This document shows positions 32,790 through 44,586 of a stretch of DNA of 64,000 bases, in pieces. The position numbers and the translations under genes are program-made. The DNA is from Prorocentrum cordatum (lineage: Eukaryota > Sar > Dinophyceae > Prorocentrales > Prorocentraceae), in assembly GCA_963575745.1 (NCBI GenBank), contig CAUYUJ010017837.1:185001-249000 (forward strand). Reading direction: 5' to 3'. The first letter of the stretch is position 1; every line of letters starts with the position of its first letter. The notes beneath the pieces are model-generated. The model was not told where the DNA came from. It searched no databases and worked only from the letters and a program-made list of their open reading frames with translations.

Positions 32790-34070
32790 GATGGGGGGGA
32801 GGAGGAGGCCCCCCGATGGCCGTCGCGGGCCGTCTGGATGTCATCTTGGGTTTCTCGTGCCAGTTGTGCCATCGCTAGCGTTTGGCGGCCTCTGCGGGGC
32901 CTCCGGGAGGCCTCTCGGGTGCCTCTTGTGGGGTTCTCTCGGGGGCTCTTGGCGGCCTCTTGCAGCCTCTCGACAGGCTCTCGGTCGCTTCTCGGAGTCT
33001 CCTGGGCGCGCTTCGGGGCCGACGGCTCGAAGTGCCCGTTCGGCTTCCCCGTCTGTCGGGGCCGCCTTGGGGATATTGCGCCATCTTGGAGGCCTCTCGG
33101 GCCGTTGCGGAGCCCCCCTGGCCCCTCCTGCGGCTCTCTTGGAGGCCTCTCGGGCCGTCTTGGGGCGATCTCTTGGGCCCCGCGGGCCGTCTTCGAGCGT
33201 TGGGCCGAGCGGGGGAGAATGTCAGAACCCATCAGAAACCGAAAGGAAATCTATGCCCTTTGCCTCCTGGAAACGCTTCTTCGAGGCCTTTCGGGGCGTC
33301 TTGGGGGCTCTTCGGGCTGAGGGCTCGAAGTGTCCGCTCGGGTGTCCCTGGCTCCCTCTTGGGGCCGTCCTTGGGACATATTGGGCCGTCTTGGGGGCCT
33401 CGCGGGCCGTCTCGGGGCCCTCTGGGGCCCTCTTGGGGCGCTCTTGGAGGTTTCCTGGGCCGTCCCAAATCCTTCAAACATCGACGGGAAATTCATTGTT
33501 TTGCGTCCTGGAGCCTTCTGGAGACGCCCCTTCGCGGCCTCTTTGGGCGTCTCGGGGGCCTCTTCGGGCCGCTGGCTCGAATTTTCCGTTCGCGTTCCCC
33601 GTCTGGCCCCCTTGTGGGGCCGTCCTGGGGATATCTTGGGCCGTCTTGGGGCCTTCTCGGAGCTTTCTTGGGGGCTTCTCGGGCCGTCCTGGGGCGATCG
33701 TGCGGGGCCTTTCGGGCCGTCTTGGCGCTTCGGGGGGCCGAGCGGATGGGGGCGTTAAAATCTTTCGACCACCGAAGGGGAATCATTTGCTTTGCCTTGC
33801 TAGAGCTTTCTCGAGACGATTATTCGCGGCCTCTTTGGGCGTCTTGGGGGCCTTGGGGCCGGGAGCTCGAAGCGCGCGCTCGGGTTCCCAGTCTGGTCCC
33901 CCCACTGGGCCGCCCTAGGGGTATACTGGGCCGTCTTGGCGGCCTCTTGGAGCCCTCTTGGGGCCCTCTTGGGGCTTTCTCGAAGGCCTCCGGGGCCGTT
34001 TTGGGGCGATATGCGGGCCCTCCTGGTCCGTCTCGGGGCGTCGGGGAGCCGGGCGGATGAGGAACTTTAA
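32790..34070. repeat. GGCCGTCTTGGGG minisatellite with ~270-bp higher-order unit
   Basis: Short words GGCCTCTTGG and GGCCGTCTTGGGG repeat throughout. A distinct AT-richer linker recurs at about 33225, 33475 and 33770 (GGAAATCTATGCCCTTTGCC, GGGAAATTCATTGTTTTGCG, GGGGAATCATTTGCTTTGCC), defining a larger unit of 250-295 bp. Frames give Gly-Pro-Ser-Trp-Gly type repeats. I remember similar repetitive predictions from other dinoflagellates. Confidence 0.8.
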
Positions 34071-34084
34071 AGGGGTTTAAGGAG

Positions 34085-36156
34085 GGGCTGCGTAGCGAAC
34101 GCTATATCCAGCGCTGCCTTGGCTCAGGACTGCGCGGTCCGATATGCCAGTTGCACGGCTGCGCGCGACTCTATTTGGATCATTTTATCAGACGAAGGCC
34201 ACGTCGATCCATGATCCACCCCATCCATCAGATGCATCTGATGGCGTGTTTCCCACCCCTCGTCTTGCTTGCCATCAATGGGTGGGTTGCGGGATGCCTC
34301 GATGCGACGCCGACGTGATCCTAATATCAGGGTTCTCAGCTCATTGCCGCGTGGTCAAGCCCTCAACCCTTACTTCGCACTTGGTAGCGGAGCCGGCTAC
34401 ATCTTCATGTTGCTGGCTCTTACATCGGGTGTTGCGCGCGTGGCATTTTATCGCGGCGCAGTGGAGTACCCGACTGCGCCGTCTCTCATCCATCACCCCC
34501 AGGATTCTTGCACCAATTGGCAATTTGCAGTCCCGCACTTCCATTCCCGCACCGCGCGGCCACGCGCCGCTCGCAACTTGGGCGCCGATGCCCATCCGCA
34601 AAGTTGACGGCCGCAGCAGACCAGACCCAGTCGCAACCTTATCGACGCGACAATATACAATGATATAAAGAGCTGGCATCATCAGCTACAACATGGCCAT
34701 GCATTATGTTAAGGTCGCCATCTTTGGATCCACCTGGGTGCGTCTAGGTCCTGCCGTGGCGCGCGCTCGAGGAGGATGACTGGGTGAAACGCGCGCTCGG
34801 GGGTTCCTTCTGGGGTCCCGCAGGCAACGCGCCCGTCCGCGATTTTGTTAGCGAAATACACGCATGGCTTAACGTCGCAAGCGGACGTGCGACTCCGCCC
34901 GCCCCAGCAAGCCGCCGCTTTACGGCGCGGTCTAGGGGGGCTCGGCTAGGACACCAGCCATGGGGGCGCCGTCCACTATCATCAGCTATGGTGCCTACTT
35001 ACAGGGGAGACGCACCAACGGAGACACATGTGGCGTGCACCTATTCAGCACCAAATTCGAAGACCTTGAGGGCGAACGACAGCTCACATCAGGGACAGCC
35101 CTCATCGATTTCAGGGCCGAGAGGGGCGAGCGCATCGACCCCGTGCTGGCCCGATTCGAGATGGCCAAGCTGGAGCAGTCAGCAGGCTTTATTATGCCCC
35201 ATTTCCCTACTTTTACCGTGTTCTCACTTCGCGCCTTGGAGGTAGGTACCCCCCCGATCAGCGCAACTTGTCCAACCGCTGAATCACTGGGCGCCCCCTT
35301 CCCAACAACGGCGCGACCAACTCCTGGAACGAATGCGCAGCCGCGGACGCCTCGCCGAGCGCCCCCGGCAAACGTCGCAGCAGCGGGCGCAGCGCGGGCA
35401 CATGCCGCGCCGTAGTAAGTGACGCCTGGGCAGCCACGCCAAGTGGCATCTGGAACGACGGGGGGCCCACTGAGTCCACGACGCTTCTAGGCCATGAAGC
35501 CGGCAATGACGGGCAGGCTTCCGGCTCAAACGCAGGCTGGCCGTCGGCGGCCAGCTATGCACCCCGTGGCGCGACCGCTGTCCTGGAGCCCTCCCAACCA
35601 GCAAGATGGCGACGTCTCCAGCTCCGGCGCGCGCGCCGACGCGGCCCCTTCTACCAGCGATGACGCAGCCGCGCAGAATCGGGGGCCTTGAGACGGGGGT
35701 CAATGCAGACGGGGGTGTGCCAGCGCCCCGGATCCTGCAGGACCCTGCGAATACCCCCTCTGGCTGACCCGGGTTAGTGAGCCGCTTGCCGCCGCGAGGC
35801 GGCCGCGCTTATTGGCTGGCCCGGGCTTGTGAAGACTTGCGTTGCAGTTTTTTTTTCCTGCGCTGCAGTTTTTGGTTTCCTGCTGGCCCGGGTCTGGATT
35901 GACCCGGGTCAGGAGATCGCCGACAGAACCGCGCCTGGGCTATCGTCGCGCGAAAAGAAGGTGGAGGCGACATCTGAACAAACTACATAGGAGGCCCAGG
36001 CGAGACGCGCGTCGCGCCTTCTTCTGCAAGGGAAGTGGCCAATGCGGAAGTGGTAGACGCGCCCGCGGATTGCGCGGCAAAGGCGCAGCTGCGCTGCTGA
36101 TTCGATTGACCGACCGCGACTTTGAAGACTTATTCCTATGTGGTAAAGGATTTTAA
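34085..36156 (+). pseudogene. Retroelement leader plus gag, tandem copy 1
   Basis: It begins near the hairpin word ATAGCG-AA-CGCTAT-like (TAGCGAACGCTATATC, 34093) and a ~600-bp noncoding leader. Gag words follow: RDFVSEIHAWLNVASG (~34850), then in a shifted frame ALIDFRAERGERIDPVLARF (~35100). The basic C-terminal part is AKRRWRRHLNKLHRRPRR (~35950), with KGKGAAALLIRLTDRDFEDL before a stop at 36156. The pattern of a capsid with a D-F-R/F-x-R-K-x-G-E...V-L/I-x-R-F motif, then a Lys/Arg/Gly-rich RNA-binding tail, is typical of dinoflagellate copia-like Gag as I remember it. Frameshifts are present, and an insertion at about 35680-35935 splits the tail. Confidence 0.6.
35680..35935. mobile_element. 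Small TIR insertion inside gag copy 1
   Basis: CTGACCCGGGTTAG (35764-35777) is matched in inverted orientation by TTGACCCGGGTCAG (35899-35912). The sequence between the homologous parts of gag copies 1 and 2 is present only in copy 1, so it is an insertion of about 150-250 bp. It contains a T9 run and further CCCGGG words. Exact borders are uncertain. Confidence 0.55.
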
Positions 36157-36164
36157 GCGAGCTG

Positions 36165-38036
36165 TAAGGAGAGACTATATAGCGAACGCTATATCAATTT
36201 TCGACGCTGCCTTGGCTCATGGCAGCGTTGTCCTGTTGGTTAGGTGCGCGCGACTCTGTGCGCCTCGATTGGGATCATAGCATCCGGCAAAGGCCGCGTC
36301 CATCCTCTGCGCCCCGCGGCTTCTCTCTCACCTCTCGTCTTGCTTGCCATCGAGGGACGAAATGTGGGGTGCCTCGACGCGTCGCCGACGTTATCCTTAG
36401 AGTGGGATTCTCAGCTTATCGCCGCGTGGTCAAGCCCGCAACCCTGACTTCGCACTTGGTAGCGGAGCTCGCTGCATCTTCATGTGGTTGGCTCTCGCAT
36501 CCGGTGTTATGTACTTGATAATTTTCCACGGAGCAGTGGAGTGCCCGACTGCGCTGGATCTCAACCATTACATTTTCAATTCTCTCGAATCAATTTGTAA
36601 CCTGCAGTCCCGCGCCCCCACCCCCCCACCGCGTGGCCGCGCGCCGCGCGCGACCCGAGTGCCGATGCCCGTCCGCAAGCTGACGGCCGCGTCAGATCAG
36701 ACACCCAGTCGCAACGCTACGGACGCGACAAAATGCAACGATACGCAACCCAACAGCACCAGCAACACCTTGACTACGCACAACGTTCAGGTCGATCTTT
36801 GGAACCGCCCGGGCGTGCCTGGGTCTTGCCGCGGCATGCGTGCGAGGAGGGGGGCCGGTGAAGCGCGCACTCGGGGTCCTTGTCTGGGGCCCCGCAGGCA
36901 ACGTGCCAGCGCGCCCTTCCGCGACTTCGTTCGCGATGCACACGCATGGCTTAACGTCGCGAGCGGAAGCGCCACTCCACCCCAGCAAGCAGCCGCTTTA
37001 CGGCGCGGCCTCGAAATATTGGCTGGGACATTAGCCGCGAGGGCCCCGTCCACCACCATCAACTACGGCGCCGCGCTACAGGGGAGACGCACCGACGGAG
37101 TCACACGCATCATGCACCTACTATTAAGCACCATATCTGAAAACCATGAGGACGAGCGACAGCTCATATCAGGGACAGCCCTCATCGACTTCAGGGTCGA
37201 GAGAGGCGAGCGCGTCGGTTCAGTGCTGGCCCGATTCGAGATGGCCAGGCTCGAAGCATACTCAGCAGGCTTCAGCGTGCCCAGCATCCAGATCCTTACC
37301 CTGATCTTTTTTTTCCCGGGCCCTAGGTTGGTGCCTCCCGAGCAGCGCAGCTACTTCGACTGCTGAACCACCAGTTGCCCCGTGCCCAACAACGGCGCGA
37401 CCAACTCCTGGAACGAACGCGCAGTCGTGGACGCTTGGCCGAGCGCCCCCCAGGAAACATGGGGGGCGTCTTCAGCGGGCGCAATGTTGGCACTAACCGC
37501 GCCGAAAAAAAAAGCGATGCGCTGGCAGGCGCGCCGAACGGCGTCTGGAGCGGCGGGGGGCCCGCTGGATCCACGACACTCCTAGGCCAAGACGCCAGCA
37601 ACAACGACGAACAGGCGTCTGGCTCAAACGTGGGCTGGCCGTCAGCGGCCAGCTATAAACCACCAGACGCGACAGCCCTCTGGGGCCCGCCCGGCCAACG
37701 AGATGGCGACGTCTTCGATTCAAGCACGGACGCCGATGCGGTCTCCTCTACCAGCGCCGAAAACTTCGACTTGTCAGACCTACCCGCTGGTGGCGACGCA
37801 GCACCGCAATGCCTACGCCTGCGCCCGCGCTATCATCGGGCCGAAATAGTGGAGGCTACATGTGAAGAAACCAGTCAGGATGCCCAAGCGAGCTGCACGG
37901 CGAATCTTCTTCCACAAAGGAAAGGGCCGCGGCGTAAGTGGTGGGCGCGTCCGCAGATTGCACGGCAAAGGTGTTGCCGCGTTTCTGGCTCGACTGACCG
38001 ACTATGACTTTGAAACTTATTCCTAGGAGGTAAACG
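36165..38036 (+). pseudogene. Retroelement leader plus gag, tandem copy 2
   Basis: This copy lies about 2.08 kb downstream of copy 1. The leader repeats TATAGCGAACGCTATATC (36178), CGCTGCCTTGGCTCA and CGCACTTGGTAGCGGAGC. Gag is better kept: RDFVRDAHAWLNVASGSATP (~36920), QAAALRRGLEIL, STTINYGAALQGRR, DERQLISGTALIDF, RVERGERVGSVLARFEMARL, then a stop at 37366. Coding continues in other frames with LLERTRSRGRLAERPPGNMG (~37405), an Asp/Ser-rich linker (FDSSTDADAVSSTS) and the basic tail RKGKGRGVSGGRVRRLHG-like. The stop and frame changes make it non-functional. Confidence 0.65.
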
Positions 38037-38076
38037 TAGAGGTAAAGGTCTTAGGCATACAGCGGACGCTGCCTGA

Positions 38077-38470
38077 CCCTCTGGGGCGTGCCTGGCCAAC
38101 GAGATGGCGACGTCTTCGATTCCGGCGCGGGCGCCGACGCGGCCTCCTCTACCGGTGCCAGCAACTTCGACTTGTCAGACCTACCCGCCGGCGATGACGC
38201 AGCGCCGCAATACCTGCACATATACATGGAGTATCATCTCGCAATAAATGCAGAGGCTACATACGAACAAACCTGTTAGGATGTTCAGGCGAGCTGCATG
38301 TCAAGTCTTCTTCCGCAAAGGAAAGGGTCGCGGCGTGAGTGGTGGGCGCGTCCGCAGATTGCATAGCGCAGGCGTGGCCGTGGTTCTGGCTCGATTGACC
38401 GACTACGACTTTGAAGCTTTATACTTGGGAGGTAAACGTAGAGGTAAAGGTCGTGTGCATACAACAGGCA
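38077..38470 (+). pseudogene. Retroelement gag, tandem copy 3 (3' part only)
   Basis: It starts abruptly with CCTCTGGGGCGTGCCTGGCC, matching 37677 in copy 2, and repeats the FDS-D-A-SSTS linker, NFDLSDLPAG and the basic tail KPVRMFRRAACQVFFRKGKG, LARLTDYDFEALYLGGK, followed by GKGRVHTTGMGKGRR. It keeps the tail better than copies 1 and 2. Confidence 0.65.
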
Positions 38471-41400
38471 TGGGCAAGGGGCGCAGGTCAATCCAATTGG
38501 GTAAAGATGGCAAAGGATGGCGCGCGACAGCCGCGGTAGCGACAAACACACACACACACACACTTCCAAGCGCAATGCTCCAATGGAGGCGGGAGAAGGG
38601 CGGATCCGTACTTCTCGGCTCGGAGCAATCCGAAACGGACATTATTGAGCACGTTGCTTTCCCCGAATTTGGCCACCCCCCGTGCTCTCAGTCCAGTTCT
38701 GCTTGGTTTTCGATGGCCCGCTTCGCCGACGCTGCCATTTCGGTGGAGCGTTGCGCCGAGTGCCTGCGGCGCGCGTTGGCACGGACGCGCGCAGGAAGAC
38801 TCCGACTCCGACGACGACGACGACTGCATGTCCGACACGGAGACTATGCCTGCCACCGACGCTGAAATAATGAAACAGCTCTGACACGAGCAGACGTGGC
38901 CCCACCGGCCCCCGGCTCCAACGGCGTTCGAACTCACGGAGGAGGAGCAGGTAGCAGTGGGATGGGGACAGACCCGCGCCAAAAGTTTATGATGGCAAGT
39001 CTGGACATGCTTCCATTGGCTCGGGTGGCGCCTACCAGGGCGACAGAGGGGGCAGTCGCCGCGGCCGCAGCTCAGCGGCCCACGCCACAGCGGGCGCACC
39101 GAAGCTGGCATATGGCCCAGACACGGGCGGCCCTGGTCGAGGCCGCAGCCGCTCTCGTGGTGCGAGCCCTTCTAAGGGCAAGTGATATGCTCGGTCTGCC
39201 GAGCCCGCGTGCGGTGCGAGCTCCAGCGTTGCAGGCTGGAGAGAGGAGCGCGCTTCTCTCTGATGGCGACGGGGGCCCGCGCGCGGAGATCGACGAAGCC
39301 GACGTGAACTATTTCTACGGCCAGGGCTACACACAGGTACAGATTCGCCATTGGTGGCATTTGAAGCATCATGCTCCCCGCGACGACAGGGGCCATCTTT
39401 AAAGCGTCAGAATGTCGCGGTAGGGGCAGCGACGATAGGCGGGCGCGCAAGCGAGATCTCATCGAGGATCGCAGGGGCCATCGTTCATGCGAGTGTCCGT
39501 CTCGCAGCCAGCATCGCGGCAACTGCCCGAGGGGCCGCCCATCTCGCAGCCCGCATTACGGCGAGATGCCTTGAATCCCCGACCACGGCCACGGCGTAGG
39601 CGCATGGGCGGCCGCGCCCATTGAGGGTCATATTCCAGTGACCGATACTGAAGCCCAAGAAGCAGGCGATGTTTGGGAAGAGCTCGACGATAAACATATC
39701 CTCAAGGTCTACAGCGCGGACTGGCATCGCCGACATCCGGAGAAATATTGTTGGCGTCAGCGAGGGGAACAATGACGATGTTCGCAGTGTTTCCAGCCGG
39801 CGCGAGCTGAATACGATTGGTCAGATCATTGGCAGCTTTAAGGGCGAGGCTCCTGCGCCCCCTCCAGCATCGACCCAGGCGGCGGACGAGAAAATGGAGG
39901 GGGGGGGGTGCAGGGGGGGCACCCCTTACACCCGCCCCGCCTGCTGAGCCACGGGGCGGACGCGCCCAGGTCGAAGGTGGCCCCGACAACGAAGCGGGCG
40001 GGTGCGCCCAGGAGGCCCAGGAGAGCGTTGCCCCAGAATAGAAGTTGCGCCTGGGCCGAGGGGTGGACCTGCCCCCCCCCCACCCCACTACGTGGAGGAT
40101 AGGAGTAATAACCGGGACGTGTGCGGCCCTGCAGAGCGCGCGGGCATTGTCGAGAAGAAAGCTGCCCGCTTTGGAGGCAGCCCCGCAACTCTACCTCAGC
40201 AGCCAGCTCCAAGAAGGTCGGCAGAATCCCCGGATGGCGCGGCCTTTCGCGGCGACTGGCCGCCATCGCTACTTGCTGCGCGCCCGGGAAGGTCGAGCTC
40301 GGCAACGGGCAGGGACAAGTAAATGCCTGATGCGCCGTCTGACCTCGCAGCAATGAACAAACTGGGGGCGACCAGGGACTTGCCTCCAAAACGTGAATCC
40401 AAAGGGGAGCAGAGCCAGGGCACTGGCGGATTACCAGAACCATTACCAGTCGGCAGACAGCCGCAGCCCAAGCCGGAAGGCCTTCAAGTGGAGTCTTTCC
40501 GGCCCGAAAGATTGCAATAGACAGTGAAGCTGGTCAGCGCCGCGCGGGAAAAATTTCAGGGTGGGCCACCTGCTGAGGCATCTGCCAGGCCGTCGGCCGC
40601 GGCATCGTCGTCGGCCGGGCCGCCGCCGACCTCGTCGCTCAAGCCAAGTCAAAGGCAATGCCCGCTAAGCAAGACGGCGCTGACATCTCAGCCTGGGCGG
40701 GCGCGCCCATGGGCACGCCTAGTCCAACAGGGGCAGACGCGACCAGCAAGGGAAAAAACCCTGGCCCATCTGCAATGCCGACGCAGACAGCCGCCGAAAC
40801 ATTCGGATACATGTTACGTAGAAAGTTTCGTAACGCACAGCCCCGCAGCTAGCGAGGAGAAAAGACAAACTTGGAAGCCCTGCTGAGGAGGAACATGCCA
40901 CCCGCTACCACAGCAATATCAAATGACTGCTACGTTTGAGTGGTGGTCGCACACCCCCAGGCATTGGCCATCTCAGAAATGACGGCTATTGCTCAATATT
41001 CGCGAGTGCATGCTGGTCTCAGGGTCCTCGCGATGGACGGTAGCTGTTATGGATGTTCTGGCCAACGTCTGGGGTGGTCAGGGCTGCGACTAAATCGTCG
41101 CGTGGATGCGCGGCCAACCGCGCGATTACCTAACGGGGCCACCCCCGCGCATCGCCAACATGGCGGACAGTTCGTGCGCGAGGATGGCCCGCCCCCTGCT
41201 GAAGTACATGCTGACGAGGATGTCCCAACGTTGTGGGTCGGAGCCGCCAATGGACGCTCGTTTCCCGGGGCATTATGCCCAGAATCACTGTGCACTCCAG
41301 TGGCAGCTTTAGGTGGCCAGCCTTTCGAGAACAGTAGAGATGCCCTGCGGCTCTAAGTGCAGAGAACTTGGAGCACGCCTGGAAAGCGCCACCACGCGCG

Positions 41401-41547
41401 GGCTGTCGCGTCGTGCAGAGCACAACCCGCGAGGGAGACGCGGCAGACAGTTTGTTCGCGGATGCCCATGCCTACCAGAAGACACCAGGATCCATTCAGG
41501 CCTCCGGCCCGACGCAGACCTGCACGTTCACATCAATACCGCGCGTT
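38471..41547. other. Unassigned interval
   Basis: It contains a (CA)n run at 38547-38563 and several frames that read partly like protein. On the plus strand are FYGQGYTQVQIRHWWHLKHH (~39310) and MFGKSSTINISSRSTARTGI (39669). On the minus strand is ALKAANDLTNRIQLAPAGNT (~39830). The last two overlap in opposite strands, so both cannot be real. The interval may be the 5' part of the retroelement at 41548-44500. I could not assign a family. Confidence 0.35.
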
Positions 41548-43094
41548 CTGCAAGATGGCGCAAAGGTTGCGCTCCGCCAGCGACATTGTTCTGACGGATG
41601 GTTTCAACGGCATTCTTCCGACCAAGTACATCATGCAATTTGCGTTGGAGCCAGGCGTCGAGCGGAAGTATGTCTGGCACAATCCCCATTATTTGGATGG
41701 AGAGTACCATAAATTGCCGGACTGGCCCGTTACCGTGGGTGATGTCGGCCTTCAGGACAGCTGGATCGCGCCCGATGCGCTGTTCGGTTTAGGGGTGGCC
41801 ATTCCCACGGGGCATCTCGGCGTAGAGATATATGCCCCAGCAAACACCCAAAGCCTGTCAGTGGGCGCGGGGACGCCCGCCGATATAGCCGCACCACGAA
41901 CGCCGGGCCACCGGCAGCCTTGCCAACCCGCACCGGCTCATCCTCATGGATGATGGCGCCGTCCAACGATGCCTCTACTCTGTCGGATGTGGTCGGTCGG
42001 ATCGATCCGTGGGCAGCCGCCCTGAACGACGTGCCAGCAGGGCCGCCCGCGAGCTTCGGACTGGCAAGGCCACCATTTAATGCTGGCTCTACTAGGTTCG
42101 AGCCCATGGCATTCTGCCAGCCAAGGTCCGAGCCGAGCTTAGCGTTAGCGGCGGACCCGCCCAACGGCCTACACGCAGCATCAACGAGCAATGAGGACCT
42201 CATGCAGCGCAAGGCCATGCTGCGCCAGCATCCAGACATGGCAGCTTGGGGAAACAACGCCCGTTGGCACTCCGCGCAAAGGCCAGGCCACTGGCAGTCC
42301 AGCAATCTCGCCGATGGCAGCCCCAAAAACAGAGCAGCCTGGACACAGGCAGTCGGCACTTGAGCAGCAGATATTCATGCAGCAACAGCACCAGACAGCC
42401 ATGTCTGAGGTGATGCTGCTCGGGGTGGATGAGACAGATCAGAACAACTGGACACCTCCCTGGGGGTGGCACCCAGACGCGAGTCCATCGGCGGACCACC
42501 CAGATAGGTTGCCGTTCATTCCAGCATTTGCCGCACGTCCAACATACCTTCCAGTCCAAGGGCTGGCTCCACCACAGATGGATCAGCCGCCGTTTCCCGA
42601 GCACTATGCAGAGATCAATGGAATACCACATGTGGGCGAATTAGGCCAGAACTAAATTGCGCGGGGATATGGCGGATGACTTCTATCGCTTGCAGGCGGT
42701 GCGCGTCCCAGGCTCGGGAACGCCTCCGCACGTGGGTTATCGCCCCTCGCCAGTTGACCCAGATGCGATTGCGCAGCCACCTTCATTTGATATCAGCCCA
42801 CCTGCAAGCGCCTTGCCGACATATGTGCACGACATCCATGCGATGATGTAAGCAAATATGCCAGCAGCGGAAGAGGCCCGCAGGGCCGCGCATGACAAAA
42901 ACGCAAGGCGGACGCAACAACTTGCCAACAGCAGCGCCCAGCGCGGACACGCGAAGACTGCGAGGTCGACCCCAAGGTCCAGGGACGGACCACCGCCCTT
43001 TCCACGTGAGGCGGCGGGCTCCACGCTGCAGCGGCAAGGGCTGACGCGCCCGAACTCAGACGCGCCTGTAGTGCCGGATATCTCCTTCACGCAG

Positions 43095-43250
43095 TGCGCC
43101 GTGTGCTTCGAGTCCTTCGCACTGGGCGAAAAGAGAGGGAGGCTGCACTGCGGTCGCTAATTTCATGCAGAATACTGGGGCCGCATCGCTCAGGTGCGCG
43201 TGTCAAGAGGAAGGACAGGGGCCGATGTAGAGGCCCCATGTGCCATCTGC
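43095..43250 (+). pseudogene. RING-finger-like domain, broken by a stop
   Basis: CAVCFESFALGEKRGRLHCG, then R, TAA (43158-43160), FHAEYW, and after about 20 residues APCAICRGP, all in one frame. RING fingers follow C-x2-C ... C-x-H-x-F-H-x2-C ... C-x2-C. Here the first pair, the third Cys, the FH and the last pair are present. The expected His after Cys-Gly is Arg, and the expected Cys after FH-A-E is Tyr. Both are single-base changes. Intact RING domains act as E3 ubiquitin ligases or scaffold contacts. This copy cannot bind two zincs normally. Confidence 0.6.
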
Positions 43251-44039
43251 AGGGGGCCTGATCTCATCGTGGCGGAGCATCCCTATGCGGGACAGACCGA
43301 CGCATCGAGTTCAGCAGCCGTGGCCATCCAGCAGGCTCAGGGGACATCTGACCTGCGCAGGACGCTGGGCGAAGTCCTGATGTCGATTCCCCCGACAAGC
43401 TCGGCCTCGAGCCATCAGATGCCTGCGACATCCCCAGCAATGGCAACTCCGATCCCGCCCCTTATATGATGCGGGGACACCTGCAGTCAACGCCCCGTCG
43501 ATGCGAGATGCGGGGGCACCTGCGGCACATGCGGCGCCGAATCCTTTCAAGAATTCGCTGCTTGAGCGCATGGAACAGCAACGGCAACAACAGCGGGCGG
43601 GTCCAAGACACTGCCGCAGCCCCCGCTCGGCCGCGAGCAGGAGGGTGGACCTCCCATCGAACGGTGCGACCTTGCAAAAGGCAGTGGCTGTAGAAAGGGC
43701 GATGCACGAACAGTTCACAGGATTCATGCTACATGACAACGATTCGCACCAGTGGCGGAGAAACGAAGGACTGTGCGAACCGATCAACACCAGAAGGCAC
43801 GCCAACTGGGCAGTTTGGCGTGAGCCTGCCGCAGTGGAAGAAGTGAGCGCTTTTGTGGGCCACTGGGATCCTTTGACTCTAAACCTGTCGAGGAACCAGT
43901 TTATCGCCCACCAGAGGAGGCTCAGAAGGCATGTGGGCGCGGAAACATATGAAAGTTCGACCCCAGCCGGCATCCAGCATGTGCATTCAGCAGGCAGACT
44001 CACAGTTCTGATCCTTACAAACTCATTATGTTGGTGGGC

Positions 44040-44500
44040 ATTCTAGATCGAATATTAATACCATCGGAATCAACGCAGCACGAGAGTTGCACAACCAATC
44101 CCGCCAGCATGGACACTTTCCGAGGGTCATGAACCTAGAGAGGCTGACGCGCGTCATCTGAGTTGGCAGTGGCGCAGCCATAAGCCGGCCCATGGGAAAG
44201 TTCGCGATTGCTTGTAAACACCCACATCACGACAAGCCACATACCGCAAAGGTGGGCACTCTTCTCGTGGTAACATCGCAGCAGGATCCGGCTCAGACTT
44301 GCCCGCCATCCTCGGTTTAACCTCCGCGCGGTCCAAGAGGGCAGCCCTGATCTTGGAGGGGGGCACAGAGCGCATTATCTTTCCAGGCCCGCGCGCGCAC
44401 GAATTGCAGCTTCGCAAAGGCGCGCAGGTTCTGATGCTGGGAAAGACGTCCTCGGGACACCTGGCCACCCCATGTTCGAATTACGGGGGGGGCCACTCCC
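44040..44500 (+). pseudogene. Retropepsin-like aspartic protease remnant
   Basis: The words SNINTIGINAARELHNQS (44055-44105), MNLERLTRVI, stop, VGSGAAISRP (44130-44190) and, in a later frame, DLPAILGLTSARSKRAALIL (~44295), IIFPGPRAHELQLRKGAQVL and TSSGHLATPCSNY (to ~44487) follow the order of dinoflagellate retroelement proteases: active-site strand, GVG-x-G loop, LPALLGL strand and a C-terminal PSGHL..P segment. The active-site Asp-Thr/Ser-Gly itself is not readable, being lost in the frameshift near 44045. Confidence 0.55.
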
Positions 44501-44586
44501 GGAACAGAGGGCGAGTCAGCAGCTGGGACTATCACTTGTGTCAGCGCAGGGAGCTCATCCCAGCGCGAGACAGAGGCCGACTGGTG

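Larger units (their letters stand above)
41548..44500 (+). mobile_element. Decayed retroelement with capsid-side region, RING-like domain and aspartic protease
   Basis: A plus-strand frame from ~41548 reads AQRLRSASDIVLTDGFNGIL, PTKYIMQFALEPGVERKYVW and WIAPDALFGLGVAI. Gln/Ala/Pro-rich linkers follow (~42000-43080), then a RING-like domain (43095-43250), then NPFKNSLLERMEQQRQQQRA (~43540), and LPSNGATLQKAVAVERAMHE to ~44000. A protease remnant ends at ~44490. No RT or integrase follows, because a satellite begins at 44587. Stops at 43158, 43469 and 44158 and frame changes show decay. Zinc-binding regions are common in Gag, but the RING-like form upstream of the protease is notable. Confidence 0.5.

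Noticed and set aside
31775-33232. 485-codon minus-strand frame and similar plus frames across the GGA tract
   Set aside because: Almost entirely Ser/Pro/Leu or Glu/Gly/Arg homopolymers from a triplet repeat; all frames are open there.
34110-34130. GCTGCCTTGGCTCAGG as a possible further SL relic (also at 36205)
   Set aside because: Only the TTGGCTCA part matches the leader, and both copies belong to the same tandem retroelement leader.
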